A stretch of DNA of 64,000 bases from Filifactor villosus. GTDB taxonomy: Bacteria > Bacillota > Clostridia > Peptostreptococcales > Filifactoraceae. Below, piece by piece: positions 1 through 7,443 of this stretch. The notes below the pieces were generated by a model. It made no database searches, was not told the origin of the DNA, and saw nothing but the letters and a program-made list of their open reading frames with translations. Both the position numbers and the translations under genes were made by a program. The first letter of the stretch is position 1, and every line of letters starts with the position of its first letter. The stretch is taken from assembly GCF_042652965.1 (NCBI RefSeq), contig NZ_JBHSHL010000009.1, forward strand, positions 1 to 64,000, written 5' to 3'.

Positions 1-457
1 GGAGCAATTCATTTGGCATCGATCGTTTTATGGTTAAGATGCCTTGTTTAATTTGTGTAGACACGCTCTAAAACATAGAGATCGTATTTTCGACTTTCCG
101 AGATGAGGGAGGATCATTCTTATAATCATTCTTGTTTCCCTCTTCTGCTCCGATGTCTTTGGAGGAGTTTATAGTATTATCTGTTTAAAGCGACATATAT
201 ACAGAATAGATCATTGCCGAAAAACAATTTGGAGGAGGATAGTTCAAAGTATTCAGAGAGTCAATTTTAATAGATGATCGCATTAGAGAGGAGAGTTCAC
301 GGATTTGATCTCGGTGTTTCTATACTGTTGTTCGCTCCGATGCCGGGTATGATCCGAGCTTCGAGATTGTTGCCGGACCTTCGATCTTACAGATTTCGAA
401 CCGGTGGTATTCCAATCGGATGACAGTCAAGAAGAAAAAAGAAGAGGAGAGTGTTGT
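1..457. other. Intergenic region before the first gene
   Basis: No credible coding sequence is seen in these 457 bases. The stretch holds one diverged copy of repeat family A (169-280) and, at about 318-350, a short degenerate string resembling the start of another A copy. The RBS of the first gene (gaggag) lies at 444-449. Confidence 0.6.
169..280 (+). repeat. Interspersed repeat family A, copy A1
   Basis: Shares with other A copies the middle block (tcattgccgaaaaacaattt), the ggaggatgatrgttcaaag block and the end block gtcaattttaatagat. The left end is diverged. Intergenic, upstream of the TDT transporter. Confidence 0.7.
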
Positions 458-1366
458 ATGGATTTTTTGAAGAAATATCCCCTTCCCATCGCAGGCCTGA
501 TTTTGGCGATCCTCGCCCTCGGCAATCTGCTGAAACCTTACGGGGAAGGTTTGAGGACAGTTTTGGGACTGATCGGAGGGGTCTTGTACCTGATCTATCT
601 GATCAAACTGATCGTATTTAACACCAAGCTGTCAGAGGCGCTTGAACATCCGGTGGTCGCAAGCGTATTCCCCACTTTTACGATGGCCACCATGCTGGTA
701 CCTACATACATCAAACCCTACGCTCCCGCCTTGGCACCGGTTATTTGGTACATCGGAGTGATCGGACATGTGGTACTTTATCTGTGGTTCAGTAAGAATC
801 ATGTGTTGAATTTTTCGACCAAAAAAGTATTTCCTTCCTGGTACATCGTCTATGTGGGAATTGCGGTAGGCAGTGTAAGTTCTCCGGCTGTCGAGCAGTT
901 GAAGGTAGGACAGATCGCATTTTGGCTTGCCTTTGTATCTTACTTCGCTATTTTGCCTTTTGTACTTTATCGAGTCTGGAAGGTGGGAGAGATCCCCGAG
1001 CCTGCGAAACCGACACTGATCGTGCTTTCCGCACCGGCTTCTCTCCTGCTCGCAGGTTATTTGAGTGCCTTTGAAGTGAAGTCTGCGACAATGGTCTATC
1101 TTCTGGCAACTCTTTCCTACCTGTTCTACTTCATCGCCTTGTACTATCTGTCCAAGTTGATGATGAGCAAGTTCTCTCCCTCTTTCTCGGCTTTTACTTT
1201 TCCCCTGGTCATCAGTGCGATCGCAGGGAAGATGTTTGCGGGATATATGAAGGCGGGCGCTGTGCTGGCAATGCTTGTAAAGGTTCAGGAAGCAGTTGCT
1301 TTTTGTATCGTTGTATTTGTTCTTTTTCACTATATGAGATTTTTGTTTAAGTCGGAAAATGCGTAA
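458..1366 (+). CDS. TDT-family membrane transporter (TehA/Mae-like)
   Basis: A 302-residue, almost wholly hydrophobic protein with about ten predicted membrane segments, starting with a short cytoplasmic MDFLKKYPLP leader. The layout (KYPLPIAGLILAILALGN, then HPVVASVFPTFTMA) is that of the tellurite-resistance/dicarboxylate transporter (TDT) family, which moves C4-dicarboxylates, sulfite or related anions; the substrate cannot be told from sequence. The ATG at 458 is chosen over an upstream in-frame start at 404 because gaggag lies about 8 bases before it and the upstream codons are hydrophilic and uncharacteristic. It is followed after 33 bases by a redox protein gene and may be co-transcribed with it. 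Confidence 0.8.
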   Translation: MDFLKKYPLPIAGLILAILALGNLLKPYGEGLRTVLGLIGGVLYLIYLIKLIVFNTKLSEALEHPVVASVFPTFTMATMLVPTYIKPYAPALAPVIWYIGVIGHVVLYLWFSKNHVLNFSTKKVFPSWYIVYVGIAVGSVSSPAVEQLKVGQIAFWLAFVSYFAILPFVLYRVWKVGEIPEPAKPTLIVLSAPASLLLAGYLSAFEVKSATMVYLLATLSYLFYFIALYYLSKLMMSKFSPSFSAFTFPLVISAIAGKMFAGYMKAGAVLAMLVKVQEAVAFCIVVFVLFHYMRFLFKSENA

Positions 1367-1399
1367 GCGATACCATATATTTTTAAGGAGGATGTTGAA

Positions 1400-1867
1400 A
1401 TGACAAGAGAAGAATGTTTGAAGGATATCAGAGAAACCGCTGAAGAGTATTTTAGAAGCGGGACCTTTTTCTGTTCGGAGGCTGTACTCCAAACGATTAA
1501 CGATGCTTTGGGAAAGCCCTACGACGACAGCATCGTAAAGATGGCATCAAGTTTTCCTATCGGAATGGGTAAGGCGCAGTGTCTGTGCGGTGCGGTTTCC
1601 GGAGGAGAGATGGCACTGGGCATCGTGTACGGACGTGTCAAGGGAGAGCCTATGAACCCTAAGATGTTCGAACATGCGAAGGGCTTGCATGATTTTATCA
1701 AAAAGGAGTATAGAAGCACCTGTTGTCGCGTAATCACAAGGGAGTGGGCAGGAGATAACTTTATGTCGGAAGGTCGCAAGGCACACTGTATTCATATTAC
1801 AGGTCAGGTTGCGGAGTGGGTCGCAAATGTTTTGATCGAAGACGGAAAGCTCCCCGTAACCGAGTAG
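1400..1867 (+). CDS. C_GCAxxG_C_C family redox protein
   Basis: 155 residues, preceded by aaggagg. It carries the family's cysteine pattern: FFCSEAV near residue 25, QCLCGAVSGGEMALG near residues 54-68, a CC pair near 103, and a late Cys in HCIH. Members of this family are thought to be small redox-active proteins, and some homologs have selenocysteine at a Cys position. Here every position is encoded by TGT/TGC. No biochemical role is established. It sits 33 bases after the TDT transporter, so the pair is probably one transcription unit. Confidence 0.85.
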   Translation: MTREECLKDIRETAEEYFRSGTFFCSEAVLQTINDALGKPYDDSIVKMASSFPIGMGKAQCLCGAVSGGEMALGIVYGRVKGEPMNPKMFEHAKGLHDFIKKEYRSTCCRVITREWAGDNFMSEGRKAHCIHITGQVAEWVANVLIEDGKLPVTE

Positions 1868-1925
1868 ATCGTTCAAAAAAGATAAAGCCCGATTATTGCG
1901 ATAGTAAAACAGAAATTTAACAAGG

Positions 1926-1965
1926 AGCCCTCCCGTTGTCTTTCTTGAAGAAGCAGCGGAAGGGC
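1926..1965 (+). terminator. Possible weak terminator hairpin
   Basis: gccctcccg pairs with cggaagggc (one mismatch) around a roughly 22-base loop. The following T content is modest (gtcttgcttt). It would end the TDT/redox transcript before the glycine reductase promoter. Confidence 0.4.
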
Positions 1966-2031
1966 GTCTTGCTTTAATTGAAAATTCAAATTTTCTGAGA
2001 AATTTGAAAACCTTGAAACTGAAAAAGAGCC

Positions 2032-2060
2032 TTGATTTAATTTGTGAAAACGTTTATAAT
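2032..2060 (+). promoter_or_regulatory. Sigma-70-type promoter of the glycine reductase operon
   Basis: -35 TTGATT (2032-2037), 17-base spacer, perfect -10 TATAAT (2055-2060). The predicted start lies just upstream of the glycine riboswitch. Confidence 0.75.
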
Positions 2061-2087
2061 AATTATGTAAAATTCATATGTTTTGGA

Positions 2088-2200
2088 TGAGGATATAGGG
2101 AAATTTTCTTAAGTGAAAAACCGAAGGTACAAACTGTTTTGGACCGAAAAACAGTGAAATTCTCAGGTAAGGGAACTTATATCGGACAAAACTCTGAAGT
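2088..2200 (+). promoter_or_regulatory. Glycine riboswitch (single aptamer)
   Basis: Contains the hallmark elements in order: accgaagg (about 2129-2136), a hairpin closed by aactgttt/aaaacagt, then ttctcaggtaa (2160-2170) and ggacaaaactctg (about 2184-2196). GATATA (2092-2097) pairs with TATATC (2179-2184) to form P1. Only one full aptamer is visible; the 3' ggaca...ctctg part resembles the ghost-aptamer tail of singlet glycine switches. It lies between the grd promoter and the grdX-trxB-grd genes, as expected for glycine-responsive control of glycine reduction. Confidence 0.88.
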
Positions 2201-2236
2201 TGTAAGACAACAGGGAATCAGGTAGCTGTTTTTTTG
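2199..2236 (+). terminator. Riboswitch expression platform: antiterminator and terminator
   Basis: AACAG (2209-2213) pairs with CTGTT (2226-2230), followed by a T run: an intrinsic terminator. GTTGT (2199-2203) can instead pair with ACAAC (2207-2211), occupying the 5' arm. The two are mutually exclusive, as in a transcriptional on/off switch. Confidence 0.65.
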
Positions 2237-2282
2237 TTGTTTTTTTATATGTATTTTGTGAAAAAGTTGAAGGGGTGGAAGC

Positions 2283-2648
2283 TTGGTCATTATCACAAAC
2301 AATCCGTTGGTAAAAGAAAAACTGACGCAGTATGTCGTCGAGTTTGAGGATTGCAGTTACATCGATATTTTAAATAAAGTTCGATACAAGATCCATTCGG
2401 GTCATCGTCTGATGACACACCCCCTGTACGGAAGTGTAAAACCCTACGAAACGATGTACCGAACTGTCGTTTTGGAGGAAGGGAAGGACTTGGACCTGGA
2501 GTCGCTCTCCTTGATCGAGGATGCGATCGTTGTCACAGAGACCTTCATTCGCAACAAGAGGATGCGGAATTGGCCCGAATCGGTGATCGAAGATTTTCAG
2601 GTCATTGACTTGGATCTAATTGAGCAAACACTACAAAGATTTATATAG
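2283..2648 (+). CDS. grdX: GrdX family protein
   Basis: 121 residues, TTG start at 2283 with an aagggg-type RBS. The sequence (VIITNNPLVKEKL at the N-terminus, TVVLEEG centrally, FQVIDLDLIEQTL at the end) and its position as first gene of the glycine reductase operon match GrdX, a small soluble protein of unknown function conserved at this place in Stickland fermenters. It follows the glycine riboswitch directly and is separated from trxB by 145 bases, which contain an AACACTTT/AAAGTGTT inverted repeat. Confidence 0.88.
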   Translation: MVIITNNPLVKEKLTQYVVEFEDCSYIDILNKVRYKIHSGHRLMTHPLYGSVKPYETMYRTVVLEEGKDLDLESLSLIEDAIVVTETFIRNKRMRNWPESVIEDFQVIDLDLIEQTLQRFI

Positions 2649-2793
2649 CGTTTAACCGATGATTTCGTACTTAACCGCTATCTAAATACAGTTGTCAGCA
2701 GTGAGGAGCGAAACACTTTGATTAAGGAGGGTTTGGCCTTGTTTTAAAAAGTGTTATCGACCTCAACAATAATAATTTGCAGGAGGTGCATGT

Positions 2794-3741
2794 ATGGAGA
2801 ATTTGTATGATGTGATAATCATAGGAGCGGGTCCGGGAGGTCTTTCTGCAGGACTTTATGCGGGTCGCTCCAAACTTAAGACTCTTATTTTGGAAAAGGA
2901 AAAAAATGGAGGACAAATCGTAATTACTCACGCCGTAGAAAACTATCCCGGTTCTGTAGAGGATGCGACAGGACCTTCATTGACAGCGAGGATGGTCAAC
3001 CAGTGCAAGAGTTTCGGTGTTGAGATTTTCAGAGACACCGTTACCGAACTGGAGCTTGAAGGTAAGGTAAAGACTGTTAAAGGAGAAAAAGGAACTTATC
3101 AAGGAAAGACTGTTATCCTTGCGACCGGAGCAAATCCGAAGAAGATCGGTTGTCCGGGAGAGAAGGAGTTGACCGGAAAAGGAGTTTCTTATTGTGCAAC
3201 TTGTGACGCGGACTTCTTCACGGACTTGGAAGTATATGTTGTAGGCGGAGGAGACAGCGCAATTGAAGAGGCTCTTTATCTGACAAAGTTTGCCCGTAAG
3301 GTAAACATCGTTCACAGAAGAGAAGGATTCAGAGCGAACAGAGTAGCTTTGGATAAGGCGAAGGCAAACGAGAAGATCGATTGGATGCTGCACAAGGTCG
3401 TAGAGGAGATCAAGGGAGACGGGATCTTGGAGTCTGTTGTATTGAAAGATACCAGAACCGGAGAGTTGACCGAGTTGTTTGCAGATGAAGATGACGGAAC
3501 AATGGGAATGTTTGTGTTCGTAGGATTGGTTCCGCAAACTGAACTTTTTAAAGGTCTGATCGATATGGATGAACAAGGTTATCTCTTGGCGGATGACGAG
3601 ATGAAGTCCAATATTCCCGGAGTGTTCATTGCAGGAGATTGTCGTCAAAAGATGCTTCGTCAAGTGGTTACAGCTGCTGCAGACGGTGCAATTGCAGCGG
3701 TTTCGGCAGAACACTATATAGAAAACCACTTTGCTGAATAA
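2794..3741 (+). CDS. trxB: Thioredoxin reductase of the glycine reductase system
   Basis: 315 residues with the N-terminal FAD-binding GAGPGGLSAGLYAGR motif (about residues 11-25), the redox-active CATC disulfide in YCATCD (about 133-138), the NAD(P)-binding GGGDSAIEEA motif and the C-terminal FAD motif (GVFIAGDCR). It reduces the neighbouring thioredoxin, passing electrons to the selenoprotein GrdA. ATG 2794 follows aggaggtgcat. The 21-base spacing to trxA implies co-transcription. Confidence 0.95.
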   Translation: MENLYDVIIIGAGPGGLSAGLYAGRSKLKTLILEKEKNGGQIVITHAVENYPGSVEDATGPSLTARMVNQCKSFGVEIFRDTVTELELEGKVKTVKGEKGTYQGKTVILATGANPKKIGCPGEKELTGKGVSYCATCDADFFTDLEVYVVGGGDSAIEEALYLTKFARKVNIVHRREGFRANRVALDKAKANEKIDWMLHKVVEEIKGDGILESVVLKDTRTGELTELFADEDDGTMGMFVFVGLVPQTELFKGLIDMDEQGYLLADDEMKSNIPGVFIAGDCRQKMLRQVVTAAADGAIAAVSAEHYIENHFAE

Positions 3742-3762
3742 GTTTAAGAAAGGAAGATCGAT

Positions 3763-4080
3763 ATGCTAGAACTGGATAAGAATAACTTTGAAGAGGAAGT
3801 TCTGAAAGCTTCCGGGTATGTATTTGTAGATTTTTGGAGTCAGGGATGTGAGCCTTGTAAGGCGCTTATGCCTGAGGTTCATGAATTGGCTGAAAAATAT
3901 GGCGATAAGATAAAATTCTGCTCCATGGATATCACAAAGGCACGCAGGGTTGCGATTTCCCAAAAAGTACTGGGTTTGCCGGCACTTTTGATGTATAAAG
4001 ACGGAGAGAAGATCGACGAAGTAGGAAAAGATGATGCTACGATTGCAAACATCGAGGCAATGATTCAAAAATATTGTTAA
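3763..4080 (+). CDS. trxA: Thioredoxin, glycine-reductase-specific type
   Basis: 105 residues with one thioredoxin fold. The active site reads WSQGCEPCKAL (CEPC) instead of the usual WCGPC; glycine-reductase thioredoxins of amino-acid fermenters have similar GC-x-PC sites. The cis-Pro is in GLPALL. It receives electrons from TrxB and re-reduces the selenenylsulfide on GrdA. Two hairpins separate it from grdE, which may set its stoichiometry. Confidence 0.93.
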   Translation: MLELDKNNFEEEVLKASGYVFVDFWSQGCEPCKALMPEVHELAEKYGDKIKFCSMDITKARRVAISQKVLGLPALLMYKDGEKIDEVGKDDATIANIEAMIQKYC

Positions 4081-4090
4081 TTCGGTATTG

Positions 4091-4141
4091 GAAACAGCCA
4101 AGCTGTTTTTGATTCAAGAAGGCACAGTTTGTGTGCCTTCT
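4091..4141 (+). terminator. Two intercistronic hairpins between trxA and grdE
   Basis: First, AACAGC caa GCTGTT followed by TTT (about 4092-4110), resembling a small terminator. Second, AGAAGGCACA/TGTGCCTTCT (4117-4141) with a 5-base loop and no T run. They could partially terminate, stabilise or mark processing of the operon mRNA. Confidence 0.6.
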
Positions 4142-4176
4142 GTAATAAATTGACTATTGCTTTAAGGAGGTGTAGT

Positions 4177-5463
4177 ATGCGTCTTGAATTAGGTAAGATC
4201 TTCATTCACGATGTCGTGTTTGGAGACCAAACAAAAGTAGAAGGTGGAGTACTTACAATCAACAAGGCTGAGATGTTGGAAGAAATCGGTGGAGATGAGC
4301 ACATCGCTTCGATTGATATTGATATTGCAAAGCCGGGTGAGAGTGTAAGAATCACACCTGTAAAAGACGTAATCGAGCCAAGAGTAAAAGTGGAAGGCTC
4401 AGGACAAATTTTCCCGGGGTTATTGAACAAAGTTGGAACTGTCGGAGAGGGTAGAACTCACGCGCTTAGTGGAATGGCAGTTGTAACGACCGGTAAGATT
4501 GTAGGATTCCAGGAAGGGATCATCGACATGATCGGAGAAGGAGCAAAATATACACCGTTCTCCAAACTTATCAACGTTGTTATTACAGCTGAACCTGTGG
4601 AAGATCTCAAACAACATGCTCACGAGAAAGCAGTGAGAATGATCGGTTTGAAAGCTGCAAGATACTTGGGAGAAGCAGGAAGAAACGTAGAGCCTAACGA
4701 AGTAAAAACTTATGAAACAAAGCCGTTGCTTCAACAGGTTCAAGAATATCCAGACCTGCCGAAAGTACTGTATGTATATATGCTCCAAACTCAAGGTTTG
4801 TTGCATGATACCTACGTATACGGTGTGGATGCGAAACAAATCGTACCGACCATCCTTTATCCGACAGAGATCATGGACGGAGCGATTCTAAGCGGTAACT
4901 GCGTATCCGCTTGTGATAAAAACCCGAGTTATGTACATTTGAACAACGGAATCGTTGAAGAACTGTATGAAAAACACGGAAAAGAGATCAACTTCTTGGG
5001 AGTTGTCATCACAAACGAAAACGTATATTTGATGGATAAGGAAAGATCTTCCAATTGGACAGCGAAACTTTGTACCTACTTGGGTGCAGATGCGGTTATC
5101 GTATCTCAGGAAGGTTTCGGTAATCCTGATACCGACCTCATCATGAACTGCAAAAAGATCGAAAACGAAGGGATTAAAACCGTAATCGTAACTGATGAGT
5201 ATGCAGGTAGAGACGGTGCTTCTCAATCTTTGGCAGATGCGGATGAAAAAGCAAATGCAGTTGTAACAGGCGGAAATGCAAACCAAGTTGTTGTACTTCC
5301 CAAACTTGACAAAGTGATCGGACATCTTGACTTCATCGATGTGATCGCAGGAGGATTTGACGGTTCTCTACGTGAAGATGGTTCCATCGAAGTTGAGATC
5401 CAAGCGATCACAGGAGCTACCAACGAAACAGGATATGGATATTTAACTGCAAAAACATTCTAG
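4177..5463 (+). CDS. grdE: Glycine reductase component B proprotein (alpha/beta subunits)
   Basis: 428 residues from ATG 4177, chosen over an in-frame start at 4129 because taaggagg precedes it and MRLELGKIFI is the family N-terminus. GrdE is a proprotein that is cleaved to give a pyruvoyl group. The cleavage region GNCVSACDKNP is present with Cys at residue 242, so both subunits are encoded here. With GrdB it forms the substrate-specific component that binds glycine as a Schiff base. Downstream, grdA begins 77 bases later. Confidence 0.93.
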   Translation: MRLELGKIFIHDVVFGDQTKVEGGVLTINKAEMLEEIGGDEHIASIDIDIAKPGESVRITPVKDVIEPRVKVEGSGQIFPGLLNKVGTVGEGRTHALSGMAVVTTGKIVGFQEGIIDMIGEGAKYTPFSKLINVVITAEPVEDLKQHAHEKAVRMIGLKAARYLGEAGRNVEPNEVKTYETKPLLQQVQEYPDLPKVLYVYMLQTQGLLHDTYVYGVDAKQIVPTILYPTEIMDGAILSGNCVSACDKNPSYVHLNNGIVEELYEKHGKEINFLGVVITNENVYLMDKERSSNWTAKLCTYLGADAVIVSQEGFGNPDTDLIMNCKKIENEGIKTVIVTDEYAGRDGASQSLADADEKANAVVTGGNANQVVVLPKLDKVIGHLDFIDVIAGGFDGSLREDGSIEVEIQAITGATNETGYGYLTAKTF

Positions 5464-5540
5464 TTTTTGCTTAAGTAAGTCTCTTTGATACAAAAGCAAC
5501 AGAACGAAATGCAATGAAATAAAATGAAAGGAAGATGAAA

Positions 5541-6017
5541 ATGAGTATCTTAGATAACAAAAAAATCATTATCATCGGCGACCGTGACGGTATTCCGGGA
5601 CCTGCTATCGAGCAGTGTGTGAATACGGTTGCAAATACGGAAGTCGTATTTTCTTCAACAGAGTGCTTTGTCTGAACAAGCGCGGGCGCTATGGACTTGG
5701 AGAACCAAAAGAGGGTAAAAGACCTTGCTGACAAGCACGGTGCGGAAAACCTTGTGGTTCTACTGGGTGCAGCAGAGGCCGAAGCTGCAGGACTTGCAGC
5801 TGAGACAGTAACAAACGGAGACCCCACATTTGCGGGACCGCTTGCAGGAGTAGCGTTGGGAATTACTGTATTCCACGCGATCGAGCCTGAAATGAAAGAA
5901 CTTTATGACCCTGAAGTATACGAAGATCAAATGGGCATGATGGAAATGGTACTTGAAGTTGATGAGATCGTAGAAGAGATGTCGGGACTTCGTGCAGACT
6001 ATTGTAAATATCTATAA
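5541..6017 (+). CDS. grdA: Glycine reductase selenoprotein A (UGA-encoded Sec)
   Basis: 158 residues when the in-frame TGA at 5673-5675 (codon 45) is read as selenocysteine. The context is Cys-Phe-Val-Sec-Thr-Ser-Ala-Gly-Ala-Met, the signature of protein PA. A standard gene caller splits the gene and reports only 5691-6017. Upstream residues SILDNKKIIIIGDRDG and downstream KHGAENLVVLLGAAEAEAAG fit the family. GrdA carries the Se-carboxymethyl intermediate from GrdB to GrdC/GrdD and is re-reduced by thioredoxin. ATG 5541 is preceded by aaaggaag; ATG 5535 is in frame but too close to the RBS. Confidence 0.95.
5676..5700 (+). promoter_or_regulatory. Putative SECIS element of grdA
   Basis: Directly 3' of the Sec codon, agcg/cgct (5679-5690) forms a short GC hairpin, and caag/cttg can extend around it. 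Bacterial SECIS elements lie just after the UGA. The spacing and loop are only loosely typical. Confidence 0.4.
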
Positions 6018-6065
6018 AATATCCTCGTCGAAAGACAAAATATAAGTGAGGAAAGGAGTAATATT

Positions 6066-7376
6066 ATGGCTAAGCTAAAAGTAGTTCATTATATTAACCA
6101 ATTCTTCGCAGGGATAGGTGGAGAGGAAAAAGCGGACACAAAACCCTTTATCGCAGAAGAACTTCCGCCTATCAGTAAACAATTGGACGGTCAACTCGGA
6201 GAAGAGTTTGAGGTAGTTGCAACCGTTGTTTGCGGAGACAGTTATTTTAATGAAAACCTTGAAACAGCTTCCAAAGAAGTATTGGAAATGATTTCAAAAC
6301 ACGAACCGGCGTTGTTTATTGCAGGACCTGCCTTTAATGCGGGACGTTACGGAGTTGCTGCCGGAACTATTACAAAGATTGTAAAAGATGAACTTGGAAT
6401 CCCTGCGGTAACAGGTATGTATATCGAGAACCCCGGAGCGGATATGTTCAAAAAAGAGTTATACATCCTTTCTACTGCAGATTCTGCAGCAGGTATGAGA
6501 AAAGACCTTCCCAAACTTGCAAAACTTGCTCGCAAACTTGCATTGAAAGAGGAGGTAGGATCGCCTGCGGATTCCGGATACATCGAAAGAGGAGTACGTG
6601 TAAACTTCTTCTCTGAAGAGAGAGGCTCCAAGCGTGCGGTCGATATGTTGATCAAAAAAATCAAAGGTGAAGAATTTGAAACCGAATATCCGATGCCTAA
6701 CTTTGATCGTGTAGCGCCGAACCCGGCAGTAAAAGACTTGACGAAGGCAAGAATTGCTTTGGTTACATCCGGAGGAATTGTACCTAAACATAATCCGGAT
6801 CATATCGAGTCTTCTTCCGCGTCCAAGTATGGAGAGTACTCCATCGCAGAGTTCGATGTATTGACGGAAGAAAGCCATGAGACAGCTCACGGTGGATATG
6901 ACCCTGTATATGCAAACGAAAACCCGAACCGTGTACTTCCTGTCGATGTACTCAGAGATATGGAAAAAGAAGGAAAGATCGGCAAATTGCACGAATTCTT
7001 CTATACCACGGTAGGTAACGGAACAGCGGTTGCAAGCTCCAAGGCATTTGCAGCTGAGTTCAGCAAGAAATTGGTAGATGCCGGAGTGGATGCAGTCATA
7101 CTGACTTCTACGTGAGGTACCTGTACACGTTGCGGTGCAACGATGGTAAAAGAAGTTGAGAGAGCCGGAATTCCGGTAGTACACATTTGTACGGTAGTTC
7201 CGATCTCCTTGACTGTTGGAGCAAACAGAATTGTTCCTGCGATAGCAATTCCTCACCCGCTTGGAAACCCGAGTTTGGATGCTTCTGAAGAGAAGAAGCT
7301 GAGAAGAGGTTTGGTAGAAAAAGCGTTGAACGCTTTGACAACCGAAGTGGAAGATCAAACGGTATTTGATAACTAA
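6066..7376 (+). CDS. grdB: Glycine reductase component B, selenoprotein gamma subunit (UGA-encoded Sec)
   Basis: 436 residues if the in-frame TGA at 7113-7115 (codon 350) is decoded as selenocysteine. The local sequence is LTST-Sec-GTCTRCGATMV, the known GrdB active site with nearby CxxC. Without recoding the gene appears as two ORFs (6066-7115 and 7143-7376). GrdB's Sec attacks the glycine alpha carbon held by the GrdE pyruvoyl group, releasing ammonia and forming the Se-carboxymethyl species passed to GrdA. RBS gaaaggag precedes ATG 6066. Confidence 0.95.
7116..7145 (+). promoter_or_regulatory. Putative SECIS element of grdB
   Basis: cgttgc/gcaacg (7129-7142) forms a perfect 6-base-pair stem with a GGT apical loop, about 18 bases after the Sec codon. 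The spacing and the G/U in the loop are typical of bacterial SECIS hairpins recognised by SelB. Confidence 0.6.
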
Positions 7377-7383
7377 AAAATAA

Positions 7384-7425
7384 GAAGAGCGAGTTCTACG
7401 TTTGTCAAGGCGTGGAACTCGCTCT
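7384..7425 (+). terminator. Intercistronic hairpin between grdB and grdC
   Basis: agagcgagtt pairs with aactcgctct, extended by ctacg/cgtgg, giving a stem of about 15 base pairs. No T run follows, so it is more likely a stability or processing element than a full terminator. Confidence 0.6.
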
Positions 7426-7443
7426 AACAAAATGGAGGGATGA

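Noticed and set aside
2088..2236. Tandem two-aptamer glycine riboswitch
   Set aside because: Only one set of conserved core elements is present; the remainder fits a terminator/antiterminator.
5691..6017. grdA read as a 108-residue ORF
   Set aside because: The frame continues upstream through TGA 5673-5675 to ATG 5541 and carries the conserved N-terminal half; the TGA is a selenocysteine codon.
7143..7376. Separate small ORF after grdB
   Set aside because: It is the C-terminal part of GrdB after the selenocysteine codon, in the same frame.
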